From NCBI RefSeq assembly GCF_017571525.1, contig NZ_JAGETY010000004.1, positions 186,001 to 250,000 on the forward strand: a stretch of 64,000 bases of DNA. Reading direction: 5' to 3'. A program made the position numbers and the translations under genes. Source of the stretch: Hymenobacter sp. BT559. GTDB lineage: Bacteria; Bacteroidota; Bacteroidia; Cytophagales; Hymenobacteraceae. Numbering within the stretch: position 1 is the stretch's first letter; every line of letters starts with the position of its first letter. Shown in pieces: positions 14,871-24,291 of this stretch. The notes under the pieces are model-generated. The model was not told the origin of the DNA, did not search any database, and worked only from the letters and a program-made list of their open reading frames with translations.

Positions 14871-15863
14871 ATGAAGATTACCGCCGCCATTACCGGAGTC
14901 GGAGGCTACGTGCCCGACTACGTACTCACCAACCAGGAGCTGGAGAAGCTGGTCGATACCACCGATGAATGGATTACCACGCGCACCGGCATTAAGGAGC
15001 GCCGCATTCTGAAGGGAAAGGACCAAGGCTCATCGGTAATGGGCATTAAGGCGGTACAGCAGCTGCTGGAAAAAACCAACACCCGCCCCGAGGACGTCGA
15101 CCTGCTCATCTGCGCCACCGTGACGCCCGATATGCTGTTTCCGGCCACGGCCAACATCATTTCGAACGGCTGCGGCATCACCAAAGCGTTCAGCTATGAC
15201 ATGAATGCGGCGTGCTCGAGCTTTTTGTATGCCCTAGCCACCGGGGCGCAGTTTATCCAGAGCGGGCTGCATAAGAAAGTGGTAGTAGTAGGAGCCGATA
15301 AAATGTCGGCTATCGTGGACTACACCGACCGCGCCAACTGCATTCTCTTTGGCGATGGCGCCGCAGCCGTGCTGCTCGAGCCCAACTACGAGGGCTACGG
15401 CGTGCTCGACCAGGTGCTGTGCACCGATGGCAGCGGCGAGGCCTACCTGCACCAGAAAGCCGGCGGCAGCCGCCGCCCACCCTCCACCGAAACCATTGCC
15501 AATCGCGAGCATTTCATTTACCAGGAGGGCGCTACGGTGTTCAAGTTTGCGGTGAAGAGTATGGCTGACGTGGCCGCCCAAGTAATGGCCCGCCAGCACC
15601 TCAGCCACGACGATATTGCCTGGCTGGTACCCCACCAGGCCAACAAGCGCATCATCGACGCCACAGCCAACCGCATGGGCGTGGGTCCCGACAAGGTGAT
15701 GCTCAACATTCAGCGCTACGGCAACACCACCAGCGCCACCATTCCGCTCTGCCTCTGGGATTACGAAAAGCAGCTCCATAAGGGCGACAACCTCATCCTG
15801 GCGGCTTTTGGCGGCGGCTTTACCTGGGGCGCTATGCACGTTAAATGGGCGTACAACTCTTAG
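14871..15863 (+). CDS. fabH: 3-oxoacyl-ACP synthase III (FabH)
   Basis: 330 residues from ATG 14871; the frame is open 21 bases upstream but [15 protein letters not shown] is the family start. FabH condenses an acyl-CoA primer with malonyl-ACP to begin each fatty acid. The catalytic triad is visible: C115 in [10 protein letters not shown]255 in VPHQANKRI and N285 in RYGNTTSAT. The 57-base gap after plsX contains CACCTTTG, close to a -7 box, seven bases before the ATG, so an internal promoter is possible. Confidence 0.96.
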   Translation: MKITAAITGVGGYVPDYVLTNQELEKLVDTTDEWITTRTGIKERRILKGKDQGSSVMGIKAVQQLLEKTNTRPEDVDLLICATVTPDMLFPATANIISNGCGITKAFSYDMNAACSSFLYALATGAQFIQSGLHKKVVVVGADKMSAIVDYTDRANCILFGDGAAAVLLEPNYEGYGVLDQVLCTDGSGEAYLHQKAGGSRRPPSTETIANREHFIYQEGATVFKFAVKSMADVAAQVMARQHLSHDDIAWLVPHQANKRIIDATANRMGVGPDKVMLNIQRYGNTTSATIPLCLWDYEKQLHKGDNLILAAFGGGFTWGAMHVKWAYNS

Positions 15864-15967
15864 AATTATGAATTAAAAATCAGGAATTAACAATTGCTAC
15901 TGTGGCAACGAGCAGATTCCTTTGATTCGATTCATAATTTTTAACCTATAATTTTTTATTCCATAAA
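15864..15967. repeat. AT-rich inverted spacer between fabH and efp
   Basis: A segment like AATTATGAATTAAAAAT at the left and ATTCATAATTTTTAA at the right form an imperfect inverted repeat around a GC-richer core. Similar AATTCATAATT-type spacers are found at 13456-13515 and 36216-36244. Confidence 0.5.
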
Positions 15968-16531
15968 ATGGCATCCACCGCCGATTTCCGCAACGGCCTC
16001 GTTCTGAATTACAACAACGAGCTGCACGTAATCACTGACTTCCAGCACGTGAAGCCGGGCAAAGGCCCTGCTTTTGTGCGGACCAAGATGCGCAATATCA
16101 AAACTGGGCGCACCATCGATAACACCTTCAACGCTGGCGTGAAGGTCGAAACTGCCCGTGTGGAGCAGCGCCCGCACCAATTCCTGTTCAAGGATGACTA
16201 CGGCTATACATTCATGAACAAGGACGACTTCGAGCAAGTGGTGCTGCCCGAGGCCATGGTGCCCTTCGCCGACCTGATGAAGGAAGGCCAGGACGTAACC
16301 ATCCTGTTCCACGCCGAAACTGAGCAGCCCCTCACCGCCGAGCTGCCGACTACCGTTGACCTGGTGGTAACCTACACCGAGCCCGGCCTGCGCGGCGACA
16401 CCGCCACGAATACCCTCAAGCCAGCAACGGTAGAAACCGGCGCCCGCATTCAGGTGCCGCTGTTTATCGACCAGGATACCAAGATTCGCATCAAAACCAG
16501 CGACTACAGCTACGTAGAGCGCGTTAAGTAG
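15968..16531 (+). CDS. efp: Elongation factor P
   Basis: 187 residues, standard length. EF-P relieves ribosome stalling at polyproline stretches. The N-terminal KOW domain has the loop KPGKGPAF with K32 at the position that is modified or used directly to contact the peptidyl-tRNA end; two OB domains follow (DDYGYTFMNKDDF in the first; VETGARIQVPLFID in the second). It is located between fabH and accB as in many Bacteroidota. Confidence 0.96.
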   Translation: MASTADFRNGLVLNYNNELHVITDFQHVKPGKGPAFVRTKMRNIKTGRTIDNTFNAGVKVETARVEQRPHQFLFKDDYGYTFMNKDDFEQVVLPEAMVPFADLMKEGQDVTILFHAETEQPLTAELPTTVDLVVTYTEPGLRGDTATNTLKPATVETGARIQVPLFIDQDTKIRIKTSDYSYVERVK

Positions 16532-16540
16532 CCTGTTTTT

Positions 16541-16620
16541 AAGCTGTTAGCTGTCGGCCGTTAGCTTTTAGCTCTCGTCTCCTAAGAAGTTAACGGCTAG
16601 CAGCTTAAAGCTAACAGCTT
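16541..16620. repeat. AGCTGTTAGCT-type inverted repeat before accB
   Basis: AAGCTGTTAGCT (16541-16552) pairs with AGCTAACAGCTT (16609-16620), and the inner parts are imperfectly complementary. A related element with the same words lies at 45624-45713 upstream of the aldolase gene. Confidence 0.65.
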
Positions 16621-16626
16621 CAGAAT

Positions 16627-17160
16627 ATGTCGAAAGAATCCCCCAAAAACCCGCCCAAAAAGGACGCCGCCATGAAAGCCAAAGAACTCCAGGAATTGCT
16701 CGACTTCATCGCTAAGTCGGGCCTCAATAAGGTAAATATTGAAACCGAAGAGTTTAAAATCTCGGTGCAGCGCGAGCCTTCCACTAAGCAGGTAGTGAGC
16801 ATGAGTGCCGCTCCTATGGCCGCCCCCGCCCCGCAGCCGCTGGCTGCCCCGGCTGCTAGCCCCGCTCCGGCGCCCAGCGCCCCTGCGGCCTCGGCCAACG
16901 AAGCTGCCTCGGCCCCTAGCGCCAGCCACACGGCGCTGAAATCACCCATGATTGGCACGTTCTACCGCAGCAGCGGCCCCGACGCGCCGGTATTTGTGCA
17001 AGTAGGCGACATGGTGGAAAAAGGCCAGGTTATCTGCATCATCGAAGCCATGAAGCTCTTCAACGAGATTGAGGCTGAGCAGTCGGGCCGCATCGTGAAA
17101 GTGCTCGTGGAAAACGCCACTCCGGTGGAGTACGACCAGCCGCTGTTCCTGATTGAGTAG
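16627..17160 (+). CDS. accB: Acetyl-CoA carboxylase biotin carboxyl carrier protein
   Basis: 177 residues. The biotinyl domain at the C-terminus has the biotin-attachment site [10 protein letters not shown] with K143. The N-terminal helix ([15 protein letters not shown]) is the part that binds carboxylase partners, and residues about 60-105 form an Ala/Pro/Ser-rich flexible linker. ATG 16627 is used here; a second ATG 45 bases later would remove a basic, proline-rich leader. It acts with accC, which is next but separated by a 105-bp inverted repeat. Confidence 0.95.
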   Translation: MSKESPKNPPKKDAAMKAKELQELLDFIAKSGLNKVNIETEEFKISVQREPSTKQVVSMSAAPMAAPAPQPLAAPAASPAPAPSAPAASANEAASAPSASHTALKSPMIGTFYRSSGPDAPVFVQVGDMVEKGQVICIIEAMKLFNEIEAEQSGRIVKVLVENATPVEYDQPLFLIE

Positions 17161-17190
17161 TTTTACACCTAGTTAATTTACTCATTTCCA

Positions 17191-17295
17191 GTCATCCTGA
17201 GCTTGCGAAGGACCTAATCACGGCTGCACCAGTAGGATTGCGTAATCCAACGGCTTGTTTTAGCGTGATTAGGTCCTTCGCAAGCTCAGGATGAC
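17191..17295. repeat. Perfect 32-bp inverted repeat between accB and accC
   Basis: Arms 17191-17222 and 17264-17295 (core words TCATCCTGAGCTTGCGAAGG and CCTTCGCAAGCTCAGGATGA) are perfectly complementary, separated by 41 bases. The inner GAGCTTGCGAAG word is shared with the repeats at 50, 54 and 62 kb. Confidence 0.9.
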
Positions 17296-17334
17296 CGGTT
17301 TTCAGAGTTCTTGCTTCTGCCCCCTTTCCCTCCC

Positions 17335-18678
17335 ATGTTCAATAAAATTCTGATTGCCAACCGGGGCGAAATCGCCCTGCGCGTTATTCGTACCTGCCGC
17401 GAGATGGGCATCAAAACGGTGGCCGTGTACTCGACCGCCGACAAGGAAAGCCTGCACGTGCGCTTTGCCGACGAGGCTGTGTGCATTGGCCCCCCTAGCA
17501 GCCGCGACAGCTACCTTAACATCCCGACGCTCATCGCGGCGGCCGAGATTACCAACGCCGACGCCATTCACCCCGGCTATGGTTTCCTGAGCGAAAACGC
17601 AGAATTCTCACGCATCTGCGCCGAAAATGGCATCAAATTCATCGGTGCCTCGCCTGAGATGATAAACCAGATGGGCGACAAGGCCACGGCTAAGGCGACC
17701 ATGATTAAGGCCGGCGTACCCGTAGTGCCCGGCTCGGTGGGCCTGCTCGAATCGGTGGAGCAGGGCAAGAAAATTGCCAACGAAATTAAGTACCCGGTTA
17801 TCCTGAAAGCTACGGCTGGCGGCGGCGGCCGTGGCATGCGCATCATCAACTCGGACGACGAGTTTCAGAAAGCCTGGGACGATGCCCGCACCGAGTCGAA
17901 GGCTGCCTTCGGCAACGACGGTATGTACCTGGAAAAATTTGTGGTGGAGCCCCGCCACATCGAAATCCAGATTTGCGGCGACCAGTTTGGCCACGTCTGT
18001 CACCTTTCGGAGCGCGACTGCTCGATTCAGCGTCGCCACCAGAAGCTGGTGGAGGAGGCGCCTAGCCCCTTCATGACCGACGACCTGCGTGAGCGCATGG
18101 GGGAGGCGGCCATTGCGGGTGCTTCAGCTATCGGCTACGAAGGCGTCGGTACCATCGAATTCCTGGTGGATGCCAACCGCGACTTCTACTTCATGGAAAT
18201 GAATACCCGCATCCAGGTGGAGCACCCGGTAACCGAGGAAATCATTAACTATGACCTCATTAAGGAGCAGATTAAGGTAGCGGCCGGCATTCCGATTTCG
18301 GGTAAGAACTATTACCCCAAGATGCACGCCATGGAGTGCCGCATCAACGCTGAGGACCCGCGCAATGGCTTCCGCCCGGCGCCCGGCCGTATCACTACGC
18401 TACACATCCCCGGCGGCCACGGCGTGCGCGTCGATACGCACGTGTATGCTGGCTACCAGATTCCGCCAAACTACGACTCGATGATTGCCAAGCTCATCAC
18501 CGTGGCCCAAACCCGCGAGGAGTGCATCGTGAAAATGAAGCGCGCCCTAAGCGAATTTGTAGTAGAAGGCGTGAAAACGACCATCCCCTTCCATTTGGCT
18601 TTGATGGATAGCGAAGATTTTCAGGCTGGTAATTTCACGACCAAGTTTTTGGAGTCGTTCGACTTTTCGGTAGTGTAA
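17335..18678 (+). CDS. accC: Acetyl-CoA carboxylase biotin carboxylase subunit
   Basis: 447 residues from ATG 17335 ([19 protein letters not shown]). This ATP-grasp enzyme carboxylates the biotin on AccB. The glycine-rich ATP loop GGGGRGMR, the [12 protein letters not shown] bicarbonate/biotin region, the metal-binding [16 protein letters not shown] and the closing C-terminal domain are all present. The usual accB-accC pairing is kept despite the intervening inverted repeat. Confidence 0.97.
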   Translation: MFNKILIANRGEIALRVIRTCREMGIKTVAVYSTADKESLHVRFADEAVCIGPPSSRDSYLNIPTLIAAAEITNADAIHPGYGFLSENAEFSRICAENGIKFIGASPEMINQMGDKATAKATMIKAGVPVVPGSVGLLESVEQGKKIANEIKYPVILKATAGGGGRGMRIINSDDEFQKAWDDARTESKAAFGNDGMYLEKFVVEPRHIEIQICGDQFGHVCHLSERDCSIQRRHQKLVEEAPSPFMTDDLRERMGEAAIAGASAIGYEGVGTIEFLVDANRDFYFMEMNTRIQVEHPVTEEIINYDLIKEQIKVAAGIPISGKNYYPKMHAMECRINAEDPRNGFRPAPGRITTLHIPGGHGVRVDTHVYAGYQIPPNYDSMIAKLITVAQTREECIVKMKRALSEFVVEGVKTTIPFHLALMDSEDFQAGNFTTKFLESFDFSVV

Positions 18679-18702
18679 CTAGTTGCTTTCTCTGCTTAGG
18701 CT

Positions 18703-19053
18703 GTGCGTCAAAAAACTTCCTTGCTCCTACTAGGCCTAGCAGCTGCACTAGCCGGCTGCTCGGCACCGTGCAACGGCCATATCGAGGCTTCGGTGCTTTA
18801 CTTCAAGCAAGCCCCTCAGGGTCAGCTAGCTTATGTGAACGTGCTAAACAATCCTAATTTAGGCAGCCAGCAAACCCTGACGCGTGATGATAAAGAATAC
18901 GGCACGTTCCCGCACGTTATCATCATCAACGACCCGCAGATGAAATTTAAAGGGCAGCGCACTATCTGCTTCGATGAGTTCACCAAGCAGGCAGCACCGG
19001 CCGACATTGACCTGCGAGAGAAAGACATTCCCCGCATCCTGATTACAAAGTAA
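18703..19053 (+). CDS. Small lipoprotein of unknown function
   Basis: 116 residues from GTG 18703. The N-terminus MRQKTSLLLLGLAAALAGCSA is a lipoprotein signal with lipobox LAGC, so Cys19 would be lipidated and the protein anchored in the periplasm or outer membrane. The mature part has no motif I recognise; two more cysteines (in APCNGH and TICFDE) could form a disulfide. It follows accC by 24 bases and ends at a strong bidirectional terminator shared with ffh. Confidence 0.7.
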   Translation: MRQKTSLLLLGLAAALAGCSAPCNGHIEASVLYFKQAPQGQLAYVNVLNNPNLGSQQTLTRDDKEYGTFPHVIIINDPQMKFKGQRTICFDEFTKQAAPADIDLREKDIPRILITK

Positions 19054-19096
19054 AAAAGAACCCCTAGCTGCAGCAGCGGCTAGGGGTTCTTTTTTG
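19052..19096. terminator. Bidirectional terminator between the lipoprotein gene and ffh
   Basis: Arms around AAGAACCCCTAG (19057-19068) and CTAGGGGTTCTT (19080-19091) make a stem of at least 12 bp with A and T runs on both sides, between convergent genes. Confidence 0.85.
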
Positions 19097-19116
19097 AAAC
19101 AGGCTTGCCGAAGGGC

Positions 19117-20484
19117 CTAGCGGCGGCCCATCATGCCGCCCATGCCTTTCATGCCGCCCATCATTTTGGCCATCTGGGCCATCCCACCTTTCGTCTGGCT
19201 GAGCTTGTTCATTTGGCGCATCATTTTGCGCATGTCCTCAAACTGCTTCATGAGGGCATTTACCTGCTGAATGTCAGTGCCCGAGCCGGCGGCCAGGCGA
19301 CGACGGCGCGAACCGTTGATGATATCTGGCTGGGCGCGCTCCTGCTTGGTCATTGATTTGATGATGCTCTCCACCGGCTTGAAGGCGTCGTCGTCAATTT
19401 CAACGTCTTTCATCATCTTGGACGCGCCGGGAATCATGCCCACCAGGTCCTTCAGGTTGCCCATCTTCTTGATTTGCTCGAGCTGGCCGAGGAAGTCGTT
19501 GAAGTCGAACTGGTTTTTGCGAATCTTGGCGTTGATGCGCTTGGCCTCGTCCTCGTCGAACTGCTGCTGGGCGCGCTCCACGAGCGAGATAACGTCGCCC
19601 ATGCCCAGGATGCGCTGGGCCATGCGGTCGGGGTAGAAGAGGTCGAGCGCCTCCATCTTTTCACCCGTCGAGATGAACTTGATGGGCTTTTCGACCACCG
19701 CCCGAATGGAGAGCGCTGCCCCGCCGCGGCTGTCGCCGTCGAGCTTGGTGAGCACCACACCGTCGAAGTTGAGGCGGTCGTTGAAGGTTTTGGCGGTGTT
19801 TACGGCGTCCTGGCCGGTCATCGAGTCCACCACAAACAGCGTTTCGCTGGGGTTGATGGCGCGCTTCACCTGCTCGATTTCGCGCATCATTTGCTCATCC
19901 ACAGCCAGGCGGCCGGCGGTGTCGATGATAACTACTTTCTTGTTGTTTTTGCGGGCGTAGACGATGGCATTCTGCGAAATCTCGACCGGATTCTTGTTCT
20001 CCGGCTCCGAATACACTTCCACACCTATCTGCTCGCCAAGCACCTTGAGCTGGTCGATGGCGGCGGGGCGGTATACGTCGCAGGCCACCAATAGCACGTT
20101 GCGGTTCTGCTTCTTGATGAAGCTGGCCAGCTTGCCGGCAAAGGTCGTTTTGCCCGAGCCTTGCAGGCCAGAGAGCAGCACTACAGCCGGTTCACCCTTG
20201 ATAACAATGTCCTGCTTTTCGCCGCCCATGAGCTGGGTCAGCTCGTCGTAGACGATTTTGACCATGAGCTGGCCCGGCGACACGGCCGTGAGCACCTCGC
20301 GGCCCATGGCCTCGTCCTTAATCTTATCGGTTACCTCTTTGGCAACCTTATAGTTAACGTCAGCATCGACCAGCGCCCGCCGAATTTCCTTGACGGTGGC
20401 CGCCACGTTAATTTCGGAGATGCTGCCCTGGCCCTTCAGGGTTTTGATGGCCCGGTCGAGCTTGGTGGAGAGATTATCAAACAT
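19117..20484 (-). CDS. ffh: Signal recognition particle protein Ffh
   Basis: 455 residues from ATG 20484 (MFDNLSTKLDRAIKTLKG). It is the GTPase that binds signal sequences on ribosomes and targets them to FtsY. The NG domain shows the P-loop GLQGSGKTT, DTAGRLAVD and TKLDGDSRGG; the C-terminal M domain is methionine-rich and ends MAKMMGGMKGMGGMMGRR, including the RNA-binding GSRRRRLAAGSG segment. Its RNA partner ffs is at 45.8 kb. Confidence 0.97.
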   Translation of the reverse strand: MFDNLSTKLDRAIKTLKGQGSISEINVAATVKEIRRALVDADVNYKVAKEVTDKIKDEAMGREVLTAVSPGQLMVKIVYDELTQLMGGEKQDIVIKGEPAVVLLSGLQGSGKTTFAGKLASFIKKQNRNVLLVACDVYRPAAIDQLKVLGEQIGVEVYSEPENKNPVEISQNAIVYARKNNKKVVIIDTAGRLAVDEQMMREIEQVKRAINPSETLFVVDSMTGQDAVNTAKTFNDRLNFDGVVLTKLDGDSRGGAALSIRAVVEKPIKFISTGEKMEALDLFYPDRMAQRILGMGDVISLVERAQQQFDEDEAKRINAKIRKNQFDFNDFLGQLEQIKKMGNLKDLVGMIPGASKMMKDVEIDDDAFKPVESIIKSMTKQERAQPDIINGSRRRRLAAGSGTDIQQVNALMKQFEDMRKMMRQMNKLSQTKGGMAQMAKMMGGMKGMGGMMGRR

Positions 20485-20601
20485 AAACCGCAGATTCAAA
20501 CGGATTTAACAGATGTAACGGATACGCCCGCTAGCGCGGGCTGACTACGCGAGTTGGTTATGCCTTTGAGGCCTCCAACTGGCTAGAGGTATCCTAGCCT
20601 T

Positions 20602-20609
20602 CAAAGATA
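20602..20609 (-). promoter_or_regulatory. ffh promoter -7 element
   Basis: Minus-strand TATCTTTG matches TAnnTTTG. It predicts a leader of about 110 bases that contains the small GCCCGC/GCGGGC palindrome near 20526-20542. Confidence 0.55.
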
Positions 20610-20635
20610 CAACCGCGGCTGCCAAGGGCTTTATG

Positions 20636-20643
20636 TAGCTTTG
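20636..20643 (+). promoter_or_regulatory. Promoter -7 element of the glycan locus
   Basis: TAGCTTTG matches TAnnTTTG. It predicts a start site near 20650, so the TTG at 20641 cannot be the start codon of the glycosyltransferase and the GTG at 20668 is preferred. Confidence 0.55.
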
Positions 20644-20667
20644 CTAACAATACAGCTGCCGCATATC

Positions 20668-22005
20668 GTGCCCCAATCTGCTTCGCCACTTCGCCTGCTC
20701 ATTATCACCTATTACTGGCCGCCCTCGGGCGGGCCGGGCGTGCAGCGCTGCCTGAAATGGGTGAAATACCTGCCGAGCTTAGGGGTTGAGCCCACCGTAA
20801 TTACGGTCGATGCTGACCAGGCAACCTACCCGGTGCGCGACGAAAGCTTGCTGCGCGAGGTACCGCCGGGTGTGCGCGTCATTCGCACCGCCACGCTTGA
20901 GCCGTTTGGCTCCTACCAAAAGCTGACCGGGCGGGCCGTGCCGCACGGCGGCTTTGCCAATGAAGGCACCCCTAGCCTCACGCAAAAGGCCATGCGCTTT
21001 GTGCGAGGCAATTTGTTTATTCCAGACCCGCGCCGCGGTTGGAACGCCTACGCGCTGGCCGCCGTGGAGAAGCTGCTGGCCCAGGGCGAGCAATTTGACG
21101 CCGTGCTCACCTCGTCGCCACCGCACTCCACCCAGCTCATTGGCTTAGCGCTGCAAAAAAAGCACGGCCTGCATTGGCTGGCCGACCTGCGCGACCCCTG
21201 GACAGATATTTATTATACCAAAGACCTGCACCGCACGGCCATTGCTGCGCTACTCGATGCACACTACGAGCAGCAAGTGTTGCGCCGCGCCGATGCGGTG
21301 CTGGTGACCTCGCCCGAGACCGAGCGCCTATTTCGGCGCAAGCTGCCCGACCTGGCCAAGGGCAAAATCGTGGTGCTGCCCAATGGCTACGATGAGCCTG
21401 ATTTTCTAGGCGAATCGATGCCCCCTAGCGACTGCCTGCGCATTACGCACACGGGTACTATTTCGGCCCGCTACCATATTGAGAATTTATTGCGGGCCGT
21501 GGCGGAATGCGGCCGACGGTACCCGGCCGTGCCGCTGCGCCTGCGCTTTGTGGGCCAGGTCGATGCGGGCATCCGCGAGCAGGTAGCGGCCGCCGGGCTG
21601 GCCGAGGCTACTGAGTTTATTGCGTTTGTGCCGCATCAGGAGTCAGTAGCTTATTTACTCAGCAGCAGCGCGTTGCTGATGGCCATTCCGGATGTTGCGC
21701 TCAATAAAGGCATTTTGCCTGGAAAGGTATTCGAGTACCTGGCCGCCCGCAAGCCGGTGCTATGCGTGGGCCCGGCGGGCTGCGATGCCGACGTGGTGCT
21801 GCGCGAAACCGGCGCCGGGCTAGCCCTCCCCTACGAGGGCTACGACTTGATGCTCAGCACCCTGGAGGACCTGGCACAACGCTGGCAGCGCAGCCCCAAC
21901 CTCGACCTGCCGGCCAGCCCGGTGGTAGCGCGTTACTCGCGCCGCGGGCAGGCCGCACGCCTGGCCGAGTTGGTGCGGGCCGGCCGCGCCGCCAAGCGGG
22001 GCTAG
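20668..22005 (+). CDS. Glycosyltransferase, GT4-like (GT-B fold)
   Basis: 445 residues from GTG 20668, chosen because the -7 box overlaps the earlier TTG. The N-terminal half has the opening LLIITYYWPPSGGPGVQR of family 4 glycosyltransferases and the middle LADLRDPWTD; the C-terminal half has LPNGYDEPDF, ITHTGTISARYHIENLL and the nucleotide-sugar end GKVFEYLAARKPVLCVG. It should transfer a sugar from a nucleotide donor onto a growing surface glycan in the cytoplasm; donor and acceptor are unknown. It opens the pseudaminic-acid locus, 54 bases before pseB. Confidence 0.85.
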   Translation: MPQSASPLRLLIITYYWPPSGGPGVQRCLKWVKYLPSLGVEPTVITVDADQATYPVRDESLLREVPPGVRVIRTATLEPFGSYQKLTGRAVPHGGFANEGTPSLTQKAMRFVRGNLFIPDPRRGWNAYALAAVEKLLAQGEQFDAVLTSSPPHSTQLIGLALQKKHGLHWLADLRDPWTDIYYTKDLHRTAIAALLDAHYEQQVLRRADAVLVTSPETERLFRRKLPDLAKGKIVVLPNGYDEPDFLGESMPPSDCLRITHTGTISARYHIENLLRAVAECGRRYPAVPLRLRFVGQVDAGIREQVAAAGLAEATEFIAFVPHQESVAYLLSSSALLMAIPDVALNKGILPGKVFEYLAARKPVLCVGPAGCDADVVLRETGAGLALPYEGYDLMLSTLEDLAQRWQRSPNLDLPASPVVARYSRRGQAARLAELVRAGRAAKRG

Positions 22006-22059
22006 CCCACGCCAAGACCGCAGAGCGTATTTTCGCGCTTTCAATTACAAGGTAGTTTC

Positions 22060-23082
22060 ATGGCCCTCGACCTCAACGGCAAGTCTTTGCTCATCACCGG
22101 TGGCACCGGCTCGTTTGGTAAGCAGTTTGTGCGCACTGTATTTAAGCTGTACCCCGGCGTGCGGCGGCTCATTGTTTTTTCGCGCGATGAGCTGAAGCAG
22201 TACGAGATGAGCCAGGAGTTTCCGCACAGCCAGTATCCGGCCATCCGGTTTTTTATCGGCGATGTGCGCGACAGCGAGCGCATGCACCGCGCTTGTGAGG
22301 GCGTCGACATTATCATTCACGCCGCCGCCCTCAAGCAGGTGCCCGCCGCCGAGTACAACCCGATGGAGTGCATCAAAACCAACATTTTCGGGGCCGAAAA
22401 CGTGATAAACGCGGCCTTCGATAGTGGTGTGAAAGACGTGGTGGCACTGAGCACCGACAAGGCGGCCGCCCCCATCAACCTCTACGGCGCCACCAAGCTG
22501 TGCTCGGACAAACTCTTTGTGGCCGCTAATAACATGAAAGGCGGCAGAGACTTACGCTTATCAGTGGTGCGCTACGGCAACGTAATTGGCTCGCGCGGCT
22601 CGGTAGTGCCGTTCTTTTTGCAGCAGCGCAAAACCGGCGTGCTGCCCATCACCCACCCCGATATGACGCGCTTTAACATCTCGCTCGAGGAAGGCGTAGA
22701 CTTGGTGCTGTATGCGCTGGAGCACTCGTGGGGTGGGGAAATTTTCGTGCCTAAAATTCCTTCTTACAAGATTACAGAGGTGGCCCGCGCCATTGGGCCC
22801 GACTGCGAGCAAAAAATCGTGGGTATTCGGCCGGGCGAGAAGCTGCACGAGGAGATGATAACCCAGACCGATGCGCTGAGCACGGTGGAGCTCGACCGCT
22901 ACTACGTTATCCTGCCCACCACTTCGCCTGGCTGGAAGGAAGAAGATTTTATCAAGAATTTTAACGGCCAGCGGGTACCGACCGATTTTCACTACGATTC
23001 GGCCAATAACAACGAGTGGCTGAGCGCCGAGCAGATTCGGGACGAAATCCGGCTGCACGTAGATGCCGACTTCAAGGTCTAG
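22060..23082 (+). CDS. pseB: UDP-N-acetylglucosamine 4,6-dehydratase (inverting), PseB
   Basis: 340 residues. PseB starts pseudaminic acid synthesis by dehydrating UDP-GlcNAc and inverting C5. The NAD fold GGTGSFG (14-20) and the SDR active site T132-D133-K134, Y142 and K146 (STDKAAAPINLYGATK) match the inverting dehydratase group, in which Asp-Lys replaces the serine of classical SDRs. The C-terminal GIRPGEKLHEEMI segment is typical. pseC follows after 27 bases. Confidence 0.92.
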   Translation: MALDLNGKSLLITGGTGSFGKQFVRTVFKLYPGVRRLIVFSRDELKQYEMSQEFPHSQYPAIRFFIGDVRDSERMHRACEGVDIIIHAAALKQVPAAEYNPMECIKTNIFGAENVINAAFDSGVKDVVALSTDKAAAPINLYGATKLCSDKLFVAANNMKGGRDLRLSVVRYGNVIGSRGSVVPFFLQQRKTGVLPITHPDMTRFNISLEEGVDLVLYALEHSWGGEIFVPKIPSYKITEVARAIGPDCEQKIVGIRPGEKLHEEMITQTDALSTVELDRYYVILPTTSPGWKEEDFIKNFNGQRVPTDFHYDSANNNEWLSAEQIRDEIRLHVDADFKV

Positions 23083-23109
23083 CGGCTGGGGTTTACCGTT
23101 TTTCTACTC

Positions 23110-24291
23110 ATGGAAACATCTTTTACCCACCCGCTGCCCTACGGCCGCCAGCACATCACCGACGAGGATGTGGCCGCCGTGGTAGCCACGCTGCACTCCG
23201 ACTTTCTGACTCAGGGGCCGCGCGTAGCCGAGTTTGAAGCGCAGTTTGCGGCCTATGTGGGGGCTAGCTACGCCGTGGCCGTGAGCAATGGCACGGCCGC
23301 CCTACACCTGTGCGCGCTCGCGCTGGGGGTGCAGCCGGGCCAGCGCGTCATTACTACGCCCATCACGTTTGCGGCCTCGGCCAACTGCGTGCGCTACTGC
23401 GGCGGCGAGGTGCACTTTGCCGACATCGACCCAGCCACCGGCTTGCTTGACCTAGCGAAGGTGCGAGCGCTGCTGGAAGCTCACCCCAACGGCCATTTTG
23501 CCGGGCTGATTCCGGTTGACTTTGCCGGCCTGGCCGTGAATCTGGAAGAAGCCCGGGCGCTGGCCGACGAGTTTGGCCTCTGGATAATCGAAGATGCCTG
23601 CCACGCGCCGGGCGGCTATTTTGTAGACAAGCAAGGCCAGAAGCGCTACTGCGGCAGCGGGCAGCTGGCCGAGCTGGCTATTTTCAGCTTCCACCCGGTC
23701 AAGCACATTGCCACCGGCGAAGGGGGCATGATAACCACCAACGACGAGGCGCTAGCCCGCCACCTGCGTCGCCTGCGCACCCACGGCATTGAGCGAGAGG
23801 CCACTGGCCTGTTGCGCCAGGACGAGGGCGGCTGGTATATGGAAATGCAGGAGCTGGGCTACAACTACCGCATTTCGGACATTTTGTGCGCGCTGGGCAG
23901 CAGCCAGCTGGCCCGCGCCGACGAGGGCCTGGCCCGACGCCGCCAACTAGCCAAGCAGTACGACGTGGCATTTGCCGCCACGCCGGGCGTGACGGTGCTA
24001 GCCCCCGGCCACGAGGGCCACGCCTATCACCTCTACGTGATACAGGTGGCGAATCGGCGCGGCCTGTACGAATTTTTGCGCACCAAAAACATTCTGGCTC
24101 AGGTGCATTACGTGCCCGTGCACCGCATGCCGTACTACGAGAAGCTTGGCTGGCAGGCCGGCGATTTTCCGGCCGCCGAGGCCTATTATGCCCGCTGCCT
24201 GAGCCTGCCCCTCTACCCCACCCTCACCGACGACGAACAGGCGTACGTGGTGGCCTGCGTGCGTGAGTTTCTAGCCCAGCCCGCCGCGTGA
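23110..24291 (+). CDS. pseC: UDP-4-amino-4,6-dideoxy-N-acetyl-beta-L-altrosamine transaminase, PseC
   Basis: 393 residues. It belongs to the DegT/DnrJ/EryC1 aminotransferases; the PLP lysine is K198 in SFHPVKHIATGEGGM, with the cofactor-binding EDACHAPGG (161-169). In the pathway it adds the 4-amino group to the PseB product. Position directly after pseB and the HPVKHI.TGEGG form support PseC rather than another sugar aminotransferase. Its stop overlaps the GTG start of the next gene by GTGA, a sign of coupled translation. Confidence 0.9.
   Translation: METSFTHPLPYGRQHITDEDVAAVVATLHSDFLTQGPRVAEFEAQFAAYVGASYAVAVSNGTAALHLCALALGVQPGQRVITTPITFAASANCVRYCGGEVHFADIDPATGLLDLAKVRALLEAHPNGHFAGLIPVDFAGLAVNLEEARALADEFGLWIIEDACHAPGGYFVDKQGQKRYCGSGQLAELAIFSFHPVKHIATGEGGMITTNDEALARHLRRLRTHGIEREATGLLRQDEGGWYMEMQELGYNYRISDILCALGSSQLARADEGLARRRQLAKQYDVAFAATPGVTVLAPGHEGHAYHLYVIQVANRRGLYEFLRTKNILAQVHYVPVHRMPYYEKLGWQAGDFPAAEAYYARCLSLPLYPTLTDDEQAYVVACVREFLAQPAA

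Noticed and set aside
17191..17295. Insertion sequence between accB and accC
   Set aside because: Only 105 bp, no transposase frame and no target duplication seen; better described as a small inverted repeat.
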